Positions 18,970 to 27,077 of a DNA stretch of 34,708 bases are shown here, piece by piece. The translations under genes were made by a program, and so were the position numbers. Source of the stretch: Ignavibacteria bacterium. Lineage in GTDB: Bacteria; Bacteroidota; Ignavibacteria; Tepidaquicellales; OLB5. The first letter of the stretch is position 1. Every line of letters starts with the position of its first letter. The stretch lies in the NCBI GenBank assembly GCA_030835005.1, contig JAUQWT010000085.1:1-34708 (forward strand). Direction: 5' to 3'. The notes beneath the pieces are model-generated. The model was not told the DNA's origin and searched no databases. It saw only the letters and a list, made by a program, of their open reading frames with translations.

Positions 18970-19413
18970 TCATTTCATATGCCCCACGCTTCTATGGCAT
19001 GATGTGCACTGAATCTTCGTGTTCTCGGTTTCATGAAAAGTAATGCCCGATACTACAGTTGTATGGCAGTAGCGGCAATTTTCTTCAAGTATGTCTCTGT
19101 TCCTTTGGTTGACTTGTATGGGTTCATGGAAATCGCCTGATGTAAATGCGTAACTGTGATTCCACCCGTTTAGACCTTTGGTGAACCACTTGCCGGCAAA
19201 GTTTTTGGGAGTATGGCAGTCATTACAAGTTGCAACTGAGCGGTGAGAGCCTCTTTGCCAGCCGTTGTACTGGTCATCCATTATATGGCAGTTATCGCAT
19301 GCTGCGGGGTCATCCTGCAAATATGAATATCCCTTGGCATAATAGAAAGTTGCCCCGCCAATTCCCGCCGCAACTCCGGTAAATATATAAAGTAAAAGGA
19401 AAAGTTTTCCCAT
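18970..19413 (-). CDS. nrfH: Cytochrome c nitrite reductase small subunit (NapC/NirT type)
   Basis: 147 aa; N-terminal TM helix; four CxxCH motifs (CDNCH, CNDCH, CRYCH, CTSCH); directly upstream of nrfA. Confidence 0.92.
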   Translation of the reverse strand: MGKLFLLLYIFTGVAAGIGGATFYYAKGYSYLQDDPAACDNCHIMDDQYNGWQRGSHRSVATCNDCHTPKNFAGKWFTKGLNGWNHSYAFTSGDFHEPIQVNQRNRDILEENCRYCHTTVVSGITFHETENTKIQCTSCHRSVGHMK

Positions 19414-19537
19414 CTATAGTTTCATCTTTACACAAAATTTCTCATTTTTTTGTCAACTTTCAAGTGAAAATCGTTTTTGAATATCCTTTGAGAAAGTAAT
19501 TTTGTTTAGTATAGTCTTCGACCTTTGTCAAAAAAAA

Positions 19538-19553
19538 GGAGCCTGTTGGCTCC
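19538..19553 (-). terminator. Rho-independent terminator (GGAGCCtgttGGCTCC)
   Basis: 6-bp GC-rich stem, long T-run on the minus strand; between the porin-like CDS stop and nrfH start. Confidence 0.65.
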
Positions 19554-19624
19554 TTGGTCTGTATTCCTATTTTTGATTTGTTGCTTTACTTTGTTTCATA
19601 TCTTTCATTTCGCGCTCCCCTGCC

Positions 19625-20686
19625 TTACTTAAACACAAAGAAAAACGTCATACGTGCAGCAAGATCTGTTTTGCGCTCTGCAGCTGTATTAGTCTTTTTA
19701 GCATATGAGTTCATCCAAACATTCGGCATGAAATGGATATTCTCTATCGGCATGTAATCCAGGCCAACAGTGATGAAGTTTTCTTTGTAGCCCGTGGAGT
19801 CATTTTTTGAATCCGGATTGTACATATCATACCTTGCAAACACGTTCAGTACAGGTTTATTTTCCCTGCCCAGCAAGTTACCCCAGATAAATCCGCCAAT
19901 TCCAAATGGCGCTGCGTCAACTCCTGTTCCTCCGGCATTTTTCTGAGTCTGCTGAAACACCTCAACACCTGCATTGAATTTTTCATAGGTGTAACCAACA
20001 AATCCTTTTAGTGTAGTTTTATTCTTCTCACCGTCTGCGGGTTCATAGTCGCCATACACTTCCATTTGCAGGCCTTTTACTGGCTTAGCAAATAATGTTC
20101 CGTAGTACTTCTTGTGTTTATTAATTTCAGGTTTCTGCCCGTTTCCGTTGCCTATCATAAATGCAAAGCCATAATTGCCCGCTTTATCAAACTTGCCGCG
20201 GGCGGCCACGCCTAAGTCGCTTGCTAGTACAAATCCTCTCATATCTATCAGGGTTTTTTCAACTGCGCGGTAATTCCATGCCTTTTCACTAAGAGCCCAT
20301 GAAATTGTTGGAGTTGGCACAAGTCCTATAGCAAAGCTTACTTTTTCAAATGCCTTCCATTCAACAAATGCAGTTTTTATGATTAGGCCAAATCTCGTGC
20401 TGGTGATTATTTTGTCGTTGCCTTCAAGCAGTATCTGCGAGCTGAACTTGTCATTAAAAACATAATCATACCCAAGGTATGCCCTTCGCATTTCAAATCC
20501 CTGGAATGATTTGCTATAAGGGGAGTACTGCGTTGAACTACCGGTAGAATCACCCGAAACTTTAAAAAAGTAATCCCCGAAAACATATCCCCAAAGCTTT
20601 CCGCCTTTATCCTGAGAATGAACGCTGTCAGCACTCAAACTTATGATACTTAGAAACAGCAAAACTGATAACAATTCTTTTTTCAT
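19625..20686 (-). CDS. Outer-membrane porin-like beta-barrel protein
   Basis: 353 aa; signal peptide; FEMRRAYLGYDYVFNDKFSSQILLEGNDK..., repeated amphipathic strands, C-terminal MTFFFVFK. Confidence 0.75.
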   Translation of the reverse strand: MKKELLSVLLFLSIISLSADSVHSQDKGGKLWGYVFGDYFFKVSGDSTGSSTQYSPYSKSFQGFEMRRAYLGYDYVFNDKFSSQILLEGNDKIITSTRFGLIIKTAFVEWKAFEKVSFAIGLVPTPTISWALSEKAWNYRAVEKTLIDMRGFVLASDLGVAARGKFDKAGNYGFAFMIGNGNGQKPEINKHKKYYGTLFAKPVKGLQMEVYGDYEPADGEKNKTTLKGFVGYTYEKFNAGVEVFQQTQKNAGGTGVDAAPFGIGGFIWGNLLGRENKPVLNVFARYDMYNPDSKNDSTGYKENFITVGLDYMPIENIHFMPNVWMNSYAKKTNTAAERKTDLAARMTFFFVFK

Positions 20687-20801
20687 ATTACTGTATAAAT
20701 TAATTTATAAGTTATTGTTAAATTCTTAATTATTTATATAAAATTATCGTTAAGAAATTAAGTTAATGTAAACAAATTATTAAGTTTCCATTAAGAAAAA
20801 A

Positions 20802-20836
20802 CCCCCGAATCATTCCAAAATGGGATGAAACGGGGG
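20802..20836 (-). terminator. Nested-hairpin terminator (CCCCCGaaTCATTCCaaaatGGGATGAaaCGGGGG)
   Basis: Outer CCCCCG/CGGGGG and inner TCATTCC/GGGATGA (one G:U) stems, then TTTTTT on the minus strand; downstream of the OsmC CDS. Confidence 0.7.
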
Positions 20837-20897
20837 CTTTATTTCATTGAAGCATAATCTTTAATATTAACCGAACATTATTCACAGAATCTTAACA

Positions 20898-21305
20898 CTA
20901 CTTATTAAGATTGTATGAAGAAGTTAGTTCCGCAGATTTATGCAGCATTGCATGAACGCGGCAGTACTTTTCCTCGGAAAGTTTTATTGCACGCTCAATG
21001 ACTTCCGGCTCAAGCTCCCTGCCAATGAAGTTATATGTTAAGTGTATCCTGGTGTAAACTTTTGGATGTTCAGGTGCTTCTTCGGCAGTAATATCTATCC
21101 AGAATTTATCGATCTTCTTTCTTGATTTGCCGACTATCAGCGCGCAATCCATCATAGTGCATCCGGCAAGTGCCTGCAAAAGCAGCTGTGCAGGTGATGC
21201 CGCACTGGCATTCTCACCGGAATCCATTAAAACCGTTAATCCATTCTCAGTTGTACCTTTTAGCTTGAAGCCTTCAATCCACTCAACACTGGCTGTTTTT
21301 GTCAT
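20898..21305 (-). CDS. OsmC family protein (second copy)
   Basis: 135 aa; SPAQLLLQALAGCTMMDCALIVGKSRKKID...AIKLSEEKYCRVHAML. Confidence 0.88.
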   Translation of the reverse strand: MTKTASVEWIEGFKLKGTTENGLTVLMDSGENASAASPAQLLLQALAGCTMMDCALIVGKSRKKIDKFWIDITAEEAPEHPKVYTRIHLTYNFIGRELEPEVIERAIKLSEEKYCRVHAMLHKSAELTSSYNLNK

Positions 21306-21321
21306 TTATCAAAAAGTATTC

Positions 21322-22665
21322 TTAATTATAGTTCTTTGATTTTGCAAACTTCTCAAGCTCTTCGCGAAACTTTGGATGCGAAATGCCTATAAGCGCACTT
21401 ACTCTTTCCCTCACATTCATTCCATGAAGGTCAACGGCGCCGTACTCGGTAACAACCCAGTGTACATCACCGCGTGAAGTAGTGACTCCTGCCCCCTCTT
21501 CAAGATGCGGAACGATCCTTGAAAGTGTGCCTTTCTTTGCAGTTGATTGCAGCGCAATTATCGGTTTACCGCCTTTTGAACGTGAAGCGCCCCTGATAAA
21601 ATCAACCTGCCCGCCAAATCCGCTGTAGAAATTGTAGCCTATTGAGTCAGAGCAAACCTGCCCTGTCATATCAACCTGCAGACATGAGTTTATTGCCACC
21701 ATCTTATCATTTCTTGCAATTACGAAAGGATCATTTACAAAATCTGTTGTTCTCATTTCAACAAAAGGATTATTGTGAATATACTCGAAAAGCGTATGCG
21801 AGCCAAGCACAAAAGAAGTTACCATCTTTCCTCGAAGAAGTGTTTTCTTATCGCAGTTAATTACTCCGCTTTCTATAAGCGGTATTACACCGTCTGAAAA
21901 CATCTCTGTATGGATACCAAGATCTTTCCTGTCGCCAAGGAGTCCAAGCACTGCATCGGGAATCGCGCCGATACCCATTTGAAGTGTTGAACCGTCTTCA
22001 ATAAGATCTGCGATATTCTGTCCGATTTTCTGAAAAATTTTCAGCTCTTCCGGGTCTTTTTCTGCATGCATTCCGGGGAGCTCCTGCAAATCCTGTTCAT
22101 ACTCAAAGGCATAATCAATATCACTAATGTTGATGAAGCTGTCTCCGTGTACCCTTGGCATTTTGGGATTTACCTGTGCGATTACAAGCCTTGCAACATG
22201 TACAGCAGCCTTTGTGCAGTCAACAGCAACACCCATGCTGCAGAATCCATGCATATCCGGAGGTGACACCTGAATAAGCACTACATCAACCAAATGTTTC
22301 GTATCATGATTTATAAGTTTCGGTATTTCTGAAAGGAATATCGGCATAAAATCTGCTTTGCCTGCATTAACAACCTTACGTGTATTGGCTCCAAGAAAAA
22401 ATCCATTATGCCTGAAATGGCCTTCCATTTCAGGTTTCATATACGGCGCTTCGCCAAATACCATTAAGTGGCAGATTTCAACATCTTTTAATTCGGGAGC
22501 TCTTTCTGACATTGCTTCCACAAGCCTTTGCGGATATGCACAGCCTGACTGAATATAAACCCTGTCTCCTGATTTTATTGCTTTTACAGATTCTTCGGGT
22601 GTAACAAATTTATTGGAATATTTTTGTCTGATTCTATTCGATTTTTCTTTAATTTGAGTTAACAC
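21322..22665 (-). CDS. Acetyl-CoA hydrolase/transferase family (4-hydroxybutyrate CoA-transferase-like)
   Basis: 447 aa; FVTPEESVKAIKSGDRVYIQSGCAYPQRLVEA, LQMGIGAIPDAVLGLL, DFIRGASRSKGGKPIIALQSTAKKGTLSRIVPHLEEGAGVTTSRGDVHWVVTEYG. Confidence 0.9.
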   Translation of the reverse strand: MLTQIKEKSNRIRQKYSNKFVTPEESVKAIKSGDRVYIQSGCAYPQRLVEAMSERAPELKDVEICHLMVFGEAPYMKPEMEGHFRHNGFFLGANTRKVVNAGKADFMPIFLSEIPKLINHDTKHLVDVVLIQVSPPDMHGFCSMGVAVDCTKAAVHVARLVIAQVNPKMPRVHGDSFINISDIDYAFEYEQDLQELPGMHAEKDPEELKIFQKIGQNIADLIEDGSTLQMGIGAIPDAVLGLLGDRKDLGIHTEMFSDGVIPLIESGVINCDKKTLLRGKMVTSFVLGSHTLFEYIHNNPFVEMRTTDFVNDPFVIARNDKMVAINSCLQVDMTGQVCSDSIGYNFYSGFGGQVDFIRGASRSKGGKPIIALQSTAKKGTLSRIVPHLEEGAGVTTSRGDVHWVVTEYGAVDLHGMNVRERVSALIGISHPKFREELEKFAKSKNYN

Positions 22666-22742
22666 AGCTCTTTTCTCCTGTCAATCTTGGTTAGTTGTAT
22701 TATGTTTAATTCATTCTGATGAATATAAATCTTTTTCAAAAT

Positions 22743-23999
22743 CTATTTCTTTTCTCTTTCGTCAAAGAAGTCTCCCAGTTTAAATCTTGCATTTATGAAT
22801 GCCGTTATAACTCCAAACTTCCCGGATTGAGTTTTAGAAAGCCTTATGGACGGGCCGAATGCAAATGCGTTAAGCGCAAAGCCTTCTCCTATATTGGATA
22901 CCATTATTTCAACAAGAAGCTGGAAATTTCTTATTTTTTTCAACGTAGCGTTTACCCTGAAATCAAATACTGCTCCGGCAAGGCGGCTTTCGCGTGTCAT
23001 CATTCCAATATGCGTTTCATTTGCATAATATGCAATATAAACCTGTGATCGGGTTGAGCCAAACATCCTGAACGGGTAACGGAACTCTGCATTAAGATAT
23101 GTTCCTTTAAGCACATTGTTAGGCATTGGTTTTGTACTGTCGCCGTTCTCGTAAAACGTATACATCGGCCCGTTAGTGTTATTCATATTCCCGGCCAGCT
23201 TTACATCACTAAGTACACCAACTTCCAGAAAATTGCCAAGCGGGATCACATAGCTTAACTCGATCGCTCTTATAGGTGAATATATATTATTATACTGCTT
23301 CCACGGATAGTTATCTCCTGCTGCCGGATCTATGGCGTGTGTATTCAGGTTATCTATACTGGTATTATAGCTTACACTCACTCCTATAATATTCATTCCA
23401 ACACTAACAAGATCACTTTCAAACGGTGCGCTGTATTTGTTCCCAATGCCAAATGTAAAACCTATCGATCGTTTGAGCGGTATGCCCAGCTTTTCGCCTC
23501 CGAATAACTGAAAGTACGGATTGATATAAGCAGTTGTGCTTCTGATCGTACGCTCTCTTTTAGGAGGCGCAATAAACTCTTTAATTTTTATCTGCCGTAT
23601 GACATCTAAGAACACACTGGCGTAATCAAGCCTTTTGGCGTTCATGTTCTCTTTATTGGTACCGGTCCAGCTGATCAGGCCATCCTGTACACGCTTAGAA
23701 AGCTGGCTCCATGCATATCTTTGTGCGCTTGGATCGCTTTCATCACCCAGCACTACGTACTGGTTTTGAGAGTTTCCATCCATAACATTGATAACTATAG
23801 TATAACTCTCAAGCTTGGGATCGATCCCCATATCATCCTGTGCCATAATAAATACGCTGTCATCATCTGCGCGCGCCATTATTTTGAAATACTTCCAGGA
23901 ACGCGGATTGCCTTCATCTTCTTGTTGAGCGTAAACGCTTATTAATTCGAAAGAACTAACAAATATTGCAAGAGCTATTAATTTTATCAGGGTTTTCAT
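22743..23999 (-). CDS. Uncharacterised outer-membrane / exported protein
   Basis: 418 aa; signal peptide (MKTLIKLIALAIFVSSFELISVYAQ); C-terminal half with beta-barrel-like alternating pattern. Confidence 0.7.
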   Translation of the reverse strand: MKTLIKLIALAIFVSSFELISVYAQQEDEGNPRSWKYFKIMARADDDSVFIMAQDDMGIDPKLESYTIVINVMDGNSQNQYVVLGDESDPSAQRYAWSQLSKRVQDGLISWTGTNKENMNAKRLDYASVFLDVIRQIKIKEFIAPPKRERTIRSTTAYINPYFQLFGGEKLGIPLKRSIGFTFGIGNKYSAPFESDLVSVGMNIIGVSVSYNTSIDNLNTHAIDPAAGDNYPWKQYNNIYSPIRAIELSYVIPLGNFLEVGVLSDVKLAGNMNNTNGPMYTFYENGDSTKPMPNNVLKGTYLNAEFRYPFRMFGSTRSQVYIAYYANETHIGMMTRESRLAGAVFDFRVNATLKKIRNFQLLVEIMVSNIGEGFALNAFAFGPSIRLSKTQSGKFGVITAFINARFKLGDFFDEREKK

Positions 24000-24078
24000 A
24001 TTCCTATTTATTGTAATTAATTTAAAATACTTTAACTTAATTACACTACAAAATTAGTCTTAATCGTCATATTATACT

Positions 24079-24114
24079 ATGATTTGACTCATTAACATTA
24101 ATGACCTGCATCAT
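24079..24114. promoter_or_regulatory. Tandem ATGA-N6-TCAT dyads (24079-24092, 24101-24114), putative Crp/Fnr-type operator
   Basis: atgatttgactcat and atgacctgcatcat, 22 bp apart, 80-115 bp upstream of the 23999 start codon; same architecture at 26561-26596. Confidence 0.6.
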
Positions 24115-24257
24115 TCTGATTTCTTATGTTCTTTAAAGTAAAAGAGCAAGAATCTTAGGACTTCCTGGAGCGTAACCATTCCACTAAAATACACCGTTAA
24201 TACGTGAGCAGTAAGTGTTAATTGAATGAATCTCATGTAACATAATCAATTACATTA

Positions 24258-24281
24258 AAATAGCTGAAATATCAGCTATTT
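24258..24281 (-). terminator. Terminator-like hairpin (AAATAGCTGA-aata-TCAGCTATTT)
   Basis: 10-bp perfect stem, 4-nt loop, ~35 bp past the DsrE-like stop. Confidence 0.5.
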
Positions 24282-24315
24282 GCAGAGGCCGGTAATGTTT
24301 CAAAACGATGAGTTT

Positions 24316-24798
24316 TCAGGTGAATATAATGTTTGCCCCGGCAGACGTTTCGTAGAATTCACCCACCGTAATCACATCATCAACTTCTGCGCAAAAGTCC
24401 TCTTTCTTCAAATGGAACATATCTACCGAAGCTTTGCATGCATATATATTGCAGCCGGCGTCATGTATCATCTGGATAAACTCCCGTACAGGCGGAATAT
24501 CGATCTTTTCCATTTCCTTTTCCATCATATGGGTTGCAAGTGCACTCATTCCCGGCAATGAACCAAGCAATGTCGGCATATGCATTGCAGGGTTGCCCAC
24601 GGTTGCAACTTTGAGGTGATCCATCTTCTTATTAATAATTGCCTCCATACCAAAAAAGGTAAAGAACAAATTTGCTTCAATCCCTTCCATTCTGGCACCA
24701 TTGGCCATTATGAGTCCGGGATACACTCCTTCGAGTGAGCCTTTGGAAATAATTATTGATACTTTTTTCACAGGCTCGTAATTGTTTTCTTCTAACAT
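24316..24798 (-). CDS. DsrE/DsrF-like family protein (DsrE2/DsrE3-type)
   Basis: 160 aa; LLGSLPGMSALATHMMEKEMEKIDIPPVREFIQMIHDAGCNIYACKASVDMF. Confidence 0.85.
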   Translation of the reverse strand: MLEENNYEPVKKVSIIISKGSLEGVYPGLIMANGARMEGIEANLFFTFFGMEAIINKKMDHLKVATVGNPAMHMPTLLGSLPGMSALATHMMEKEMEKIDIPPVREFIQMIHDAGCNIYACKASVDMFHLKKEDFCAEVDDVITVGEFYETSAGANIIFT

Positions 24799-24890
24799 TT
24801 TCCTTATTGTTAAATTATTCTTACTCTAATTTGTTCATTGTTGGTTGTTTACTGCACACTGTTCATTGCTCATTGAAAATTGCTAATTCA

Positions 24891-25220
24891 TTAAATACAT
24901 CCTTTCGGCTTGGGCAGCCCTGCGATCTTTGCTGCTTTTTTTGCCGGCCCTTTTGGGAAAAGAGCATAAAGCATTTTAGTATCTACTCCGCTTTCCTTAG
25001 TGAGCTTTCTGATTGAAGGCGAGTCCCCGGTTTCAGAAAACACTTTGCGCATAAAGTTTATCACTTTCCAGTGATCTTCCGTTAATTTCTCGATACCTTC
25101 TTCTTTTGCGATCTCGGCGGCGATCTCTTCATTCCAGTCTTTAAGATCAACCAGATTCCCGTCTGCATCAACCTGCATTGATTTCCCGAGTATTTCCTTT
25201 ACTCCTGCTGCAATAGACAT
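24891..25220 (-). CDS. DsrC/TusE family sulfur-carrier-like protein
   Basis: 109 aa; DLKDWNEEIAAEIAKEEGIEKLTEDHWKVINFMR...LYALFPKGPAKKAAKIAGLPKPKGCI; C-terminal penultimate Cys present. Confidence 0.9.
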   Translation of the reverse strand: MSIAAGVKEILGKSMQVDADGNLVDLKDWNEEIAAEIAKEEGIEKLTEDHWKVINFMRKVFSETGDSPSIRKLTKESGVDTKMLYALFPKGPAKKAAKIAGLPKPKGCI

Positions 25221-25244
25221 TTTATGTTATCCTTTCAATAAAAA

Positions 25245-26501
25245 TTAATTTATAATTGGTTTCAAAATCGTATCAATATCTTTTCCCATTAACGACATCT
25301 CCGATCCAACAGGAAGTTCCTTGCCCCTGATAAGAAAATTCCAGTAAGCCCATCTGAACAAAAGTTTGCCAATGTGATTCATACGGGTTTCTTTTAAAAG
25401 CGAAAATGGCCCGACAAATGGCAGGGGAAATGATCCTGTAACCGGCTCAACTTCGTAATTAAAATCAATTAGGAATGCCTTTCCGTGGCCGGATTCTATA
25501 AAACAGTTTGCATGCCCGTCATATTTAGCTTCAAGCGGTTCGCCATTTATGAAATGCATGATATTTTCTGCCAGAATTTCAGATTCAAAATGAGCAACCG
25601 AGCCCGCCTTGCTTGCCGGTATGTTTGCAGCATCACCTATTACAAAAATATTTTCATGGTTTGCTGAGCGCAGTGTGAATTTATCTGTAGGTACGAAGTT
25701 AAGCTCATCTCCAAGTCCGCTTCTGCCAATATAATCGGCGCCTTTATTTGTTGGTATAGTTACCAGCAGGTCAAAATCAACTTCTCTTTCATCCCACGAG
25801 ACGATCTGCCTTTTTTCATTATCAATCCGTCCTGTATTGAAATCTGGAACCAGCTCAATGCCTTTATCTTCAAGAAAGTGGCCAAGCACTTCTGCGCAGT
25901 TATGTTTTGTAAATGCTTCCGAGAGCGGAGTGACATATTTTATCGACGTCTTTTCTCGGATTCCCCTATCTTCAAAAAATGAATCAGCCAGGAAGGCAAA
26001 CTCAAGAGGTGCTACCGGGCATTTTATGGGCATTTCGGTAATGTTGATAACAAGCTTCCCGCCCTCCCATGTGCTGAATTTTTCGGAAAGCGCTTTTGCT
26101 CCTTCGAAAGTATAAAAATCAAATATATCCTTGTGCCAAAGCTTACCCAATAATCCTTCCGTCTCTTCCGGTGCTATCTTTGAACCTGTTGCAATTAAGA
26201 GTACGTCATAGTCAAGTATCTCGCCGCTTTCCAGCTGTACTTTATTAAAATCAGGAAGCACTTTCCATATTTCGGAAAACAATACTTGAGTATTATGAGG
26301 GAAGAATTCGCACTTGGGTTTTACAACATCTGAGGCTTTATAAATCCCAAAAGGCAAGAACAAAAAACCCGGTTGGTAGTAGTGTGTCTTATCATTATCA
26401 ACTATAGTTATTCTCCATTGATTCTTATCAAGCAGTTTATTTAACTTGTTAAGCATCATCGTACCGCCTGTTCCTGCTCCAAGAATAACCAGATTTCTCA
26501 T
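25245..26501 (-). CDS. Sulfide:quinone oxidoreductase-like FAD-dependent oxidoreductase
   Basis: 418 aa; N-terminal GAGTGGTMMLNKL Rossmann motif, YYQPGFLFLPFG, IKCPVAPLEFAF, NIFVIGDAANIPASKAGSVAHFE, C-terminal amphipathic tail. Confidence 0.85.
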   Translation of the reverse strand: MRNLVILGAGTGGTMMLNKLNKLLDKNQWRITIVDNDKTHYYQPGFLFLPFGIYKASDVVKPKCEFFPHNTQVLFSEIWKVLPDFNKVQLESGEILDYDVLLIATGSKIAPEETEGLLGKLWHKDIFDFYTFEGAKALSEKFSTWEGGKLVINITEMPIKCPVAPLEFAFLADSFFEDRGIREKTSIKYVTPLSEAFTKHNCAEVLGHFLEDKGIELVPDFNTGRIDNEKRQIVSWDEREVDFDLLVTIPTNKGADYIGRSGLGDELNFVPTDKFTLRSANHENIFVIGDAANIPASKAGSVAHFESEILAENIMHFINGEPLEAKYDGHANCFIESGHGKAFLIDFNYEVEPVTGSFPLPFVGPFSLLKETRMNHIGKLLFRWAYWNFLIRGKELPVGSEMSLMGKDIDTILKPIIN

Positions 26502-26560
26502 TTCACAGCTTGTTTGTTTTTACTCTTACACAAAATTAACCTCTAGTTTCATGTTGCCAA

Positions 26561-26596
26561 ATGATATTAGTCATTAACTCAGATGATTGTAGTCAT
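26561..26596. promoter_or_regulatory. Tandem ATGA-N6-TCAT dyads (26561-26574, 26583-26596), putative Crp/Fnr-type operator
   Basis: atgatattagtcat and atgattgtagtcat, 22 bp apart, 60-95 bp upstream of the SQR-like start codon. Confidence 0.6.
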
Positions 26597-26637
26597 ACAT
26601 TAATATCTTGTTTTACATATATTTAAGTACATAAAAA

Positions 26638-26659
26638 GGCCATACTGTTAAGTATGGCC
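26638..26659. terminator. Terminator-like hairpin (GGCCATACT-gtta-AGTATGGCC)
   Basis: 9-bp perfect stem with AAAAA on its 5' side (T-run on the minus strand). Confidence 0.55.
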
Positions 26660-27077
26660 TATATTATCGTTAGTCATATTTTAGGTATCGCAATTCTGTC
26701 TATTGGCTTTTCCTTTCTAACGTGAGAAAAGCAAATGATTTATACCAAGTTTCTGATTATTTATCTGCCGGAATGACGATTTTCCTATTTGCTGCAGCCC
26801 TTTTTTCGCAATCCGGTTCTATGTTCTTTGGTGTTATGATGCACTGTTTAACAGAACGATCTTTGTAACCGGAAAATATTTTGTTTTTTGACCGCGCTTA
26901 CATCTGGGAGTTAAACTCCCCGGCATAACCGGCTGAACAACTTCCTGATAGAGACCCATTGAATGCTTTACTTGAAGAATCCCCATCACCCACAAAGTTA
27001 ATATACTACATAAAGGGTATCCTATGACGGCTATCAAATGATTAAATGATTTTTATCTATGGAAATTCCGGTGTCGC

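Noticed and set aside
19414-19537. Possible Crp/Fnr site upstream of nrfH
   Set aside because: Searched by eye for TGA-N6-TCA or TTGA-N6-TCAA and found none; the TTGTCAACTTTCAAGTGAAAA region does not fit the dyad.
22708-22724. ATTCAT-tctg-ATGAAT palindrome upstream of the CoA-transferase
   Set aside because: Half-sites are inverted (TCA-N6-TGA) relative to the ATGA-N6-TCAT dyads and it is unpaired, so not included in the proposed regulon.
26834-27037. 67-aa minus-strand ORF, and an open plus-strand frame ending ...SDYLSAGMTIFLFAAALFSQSGSMFFGVMMHCLTERSL
   Set aside because: Neither has a recognisable family, good start context or compositional support; treated as probably non-coding.
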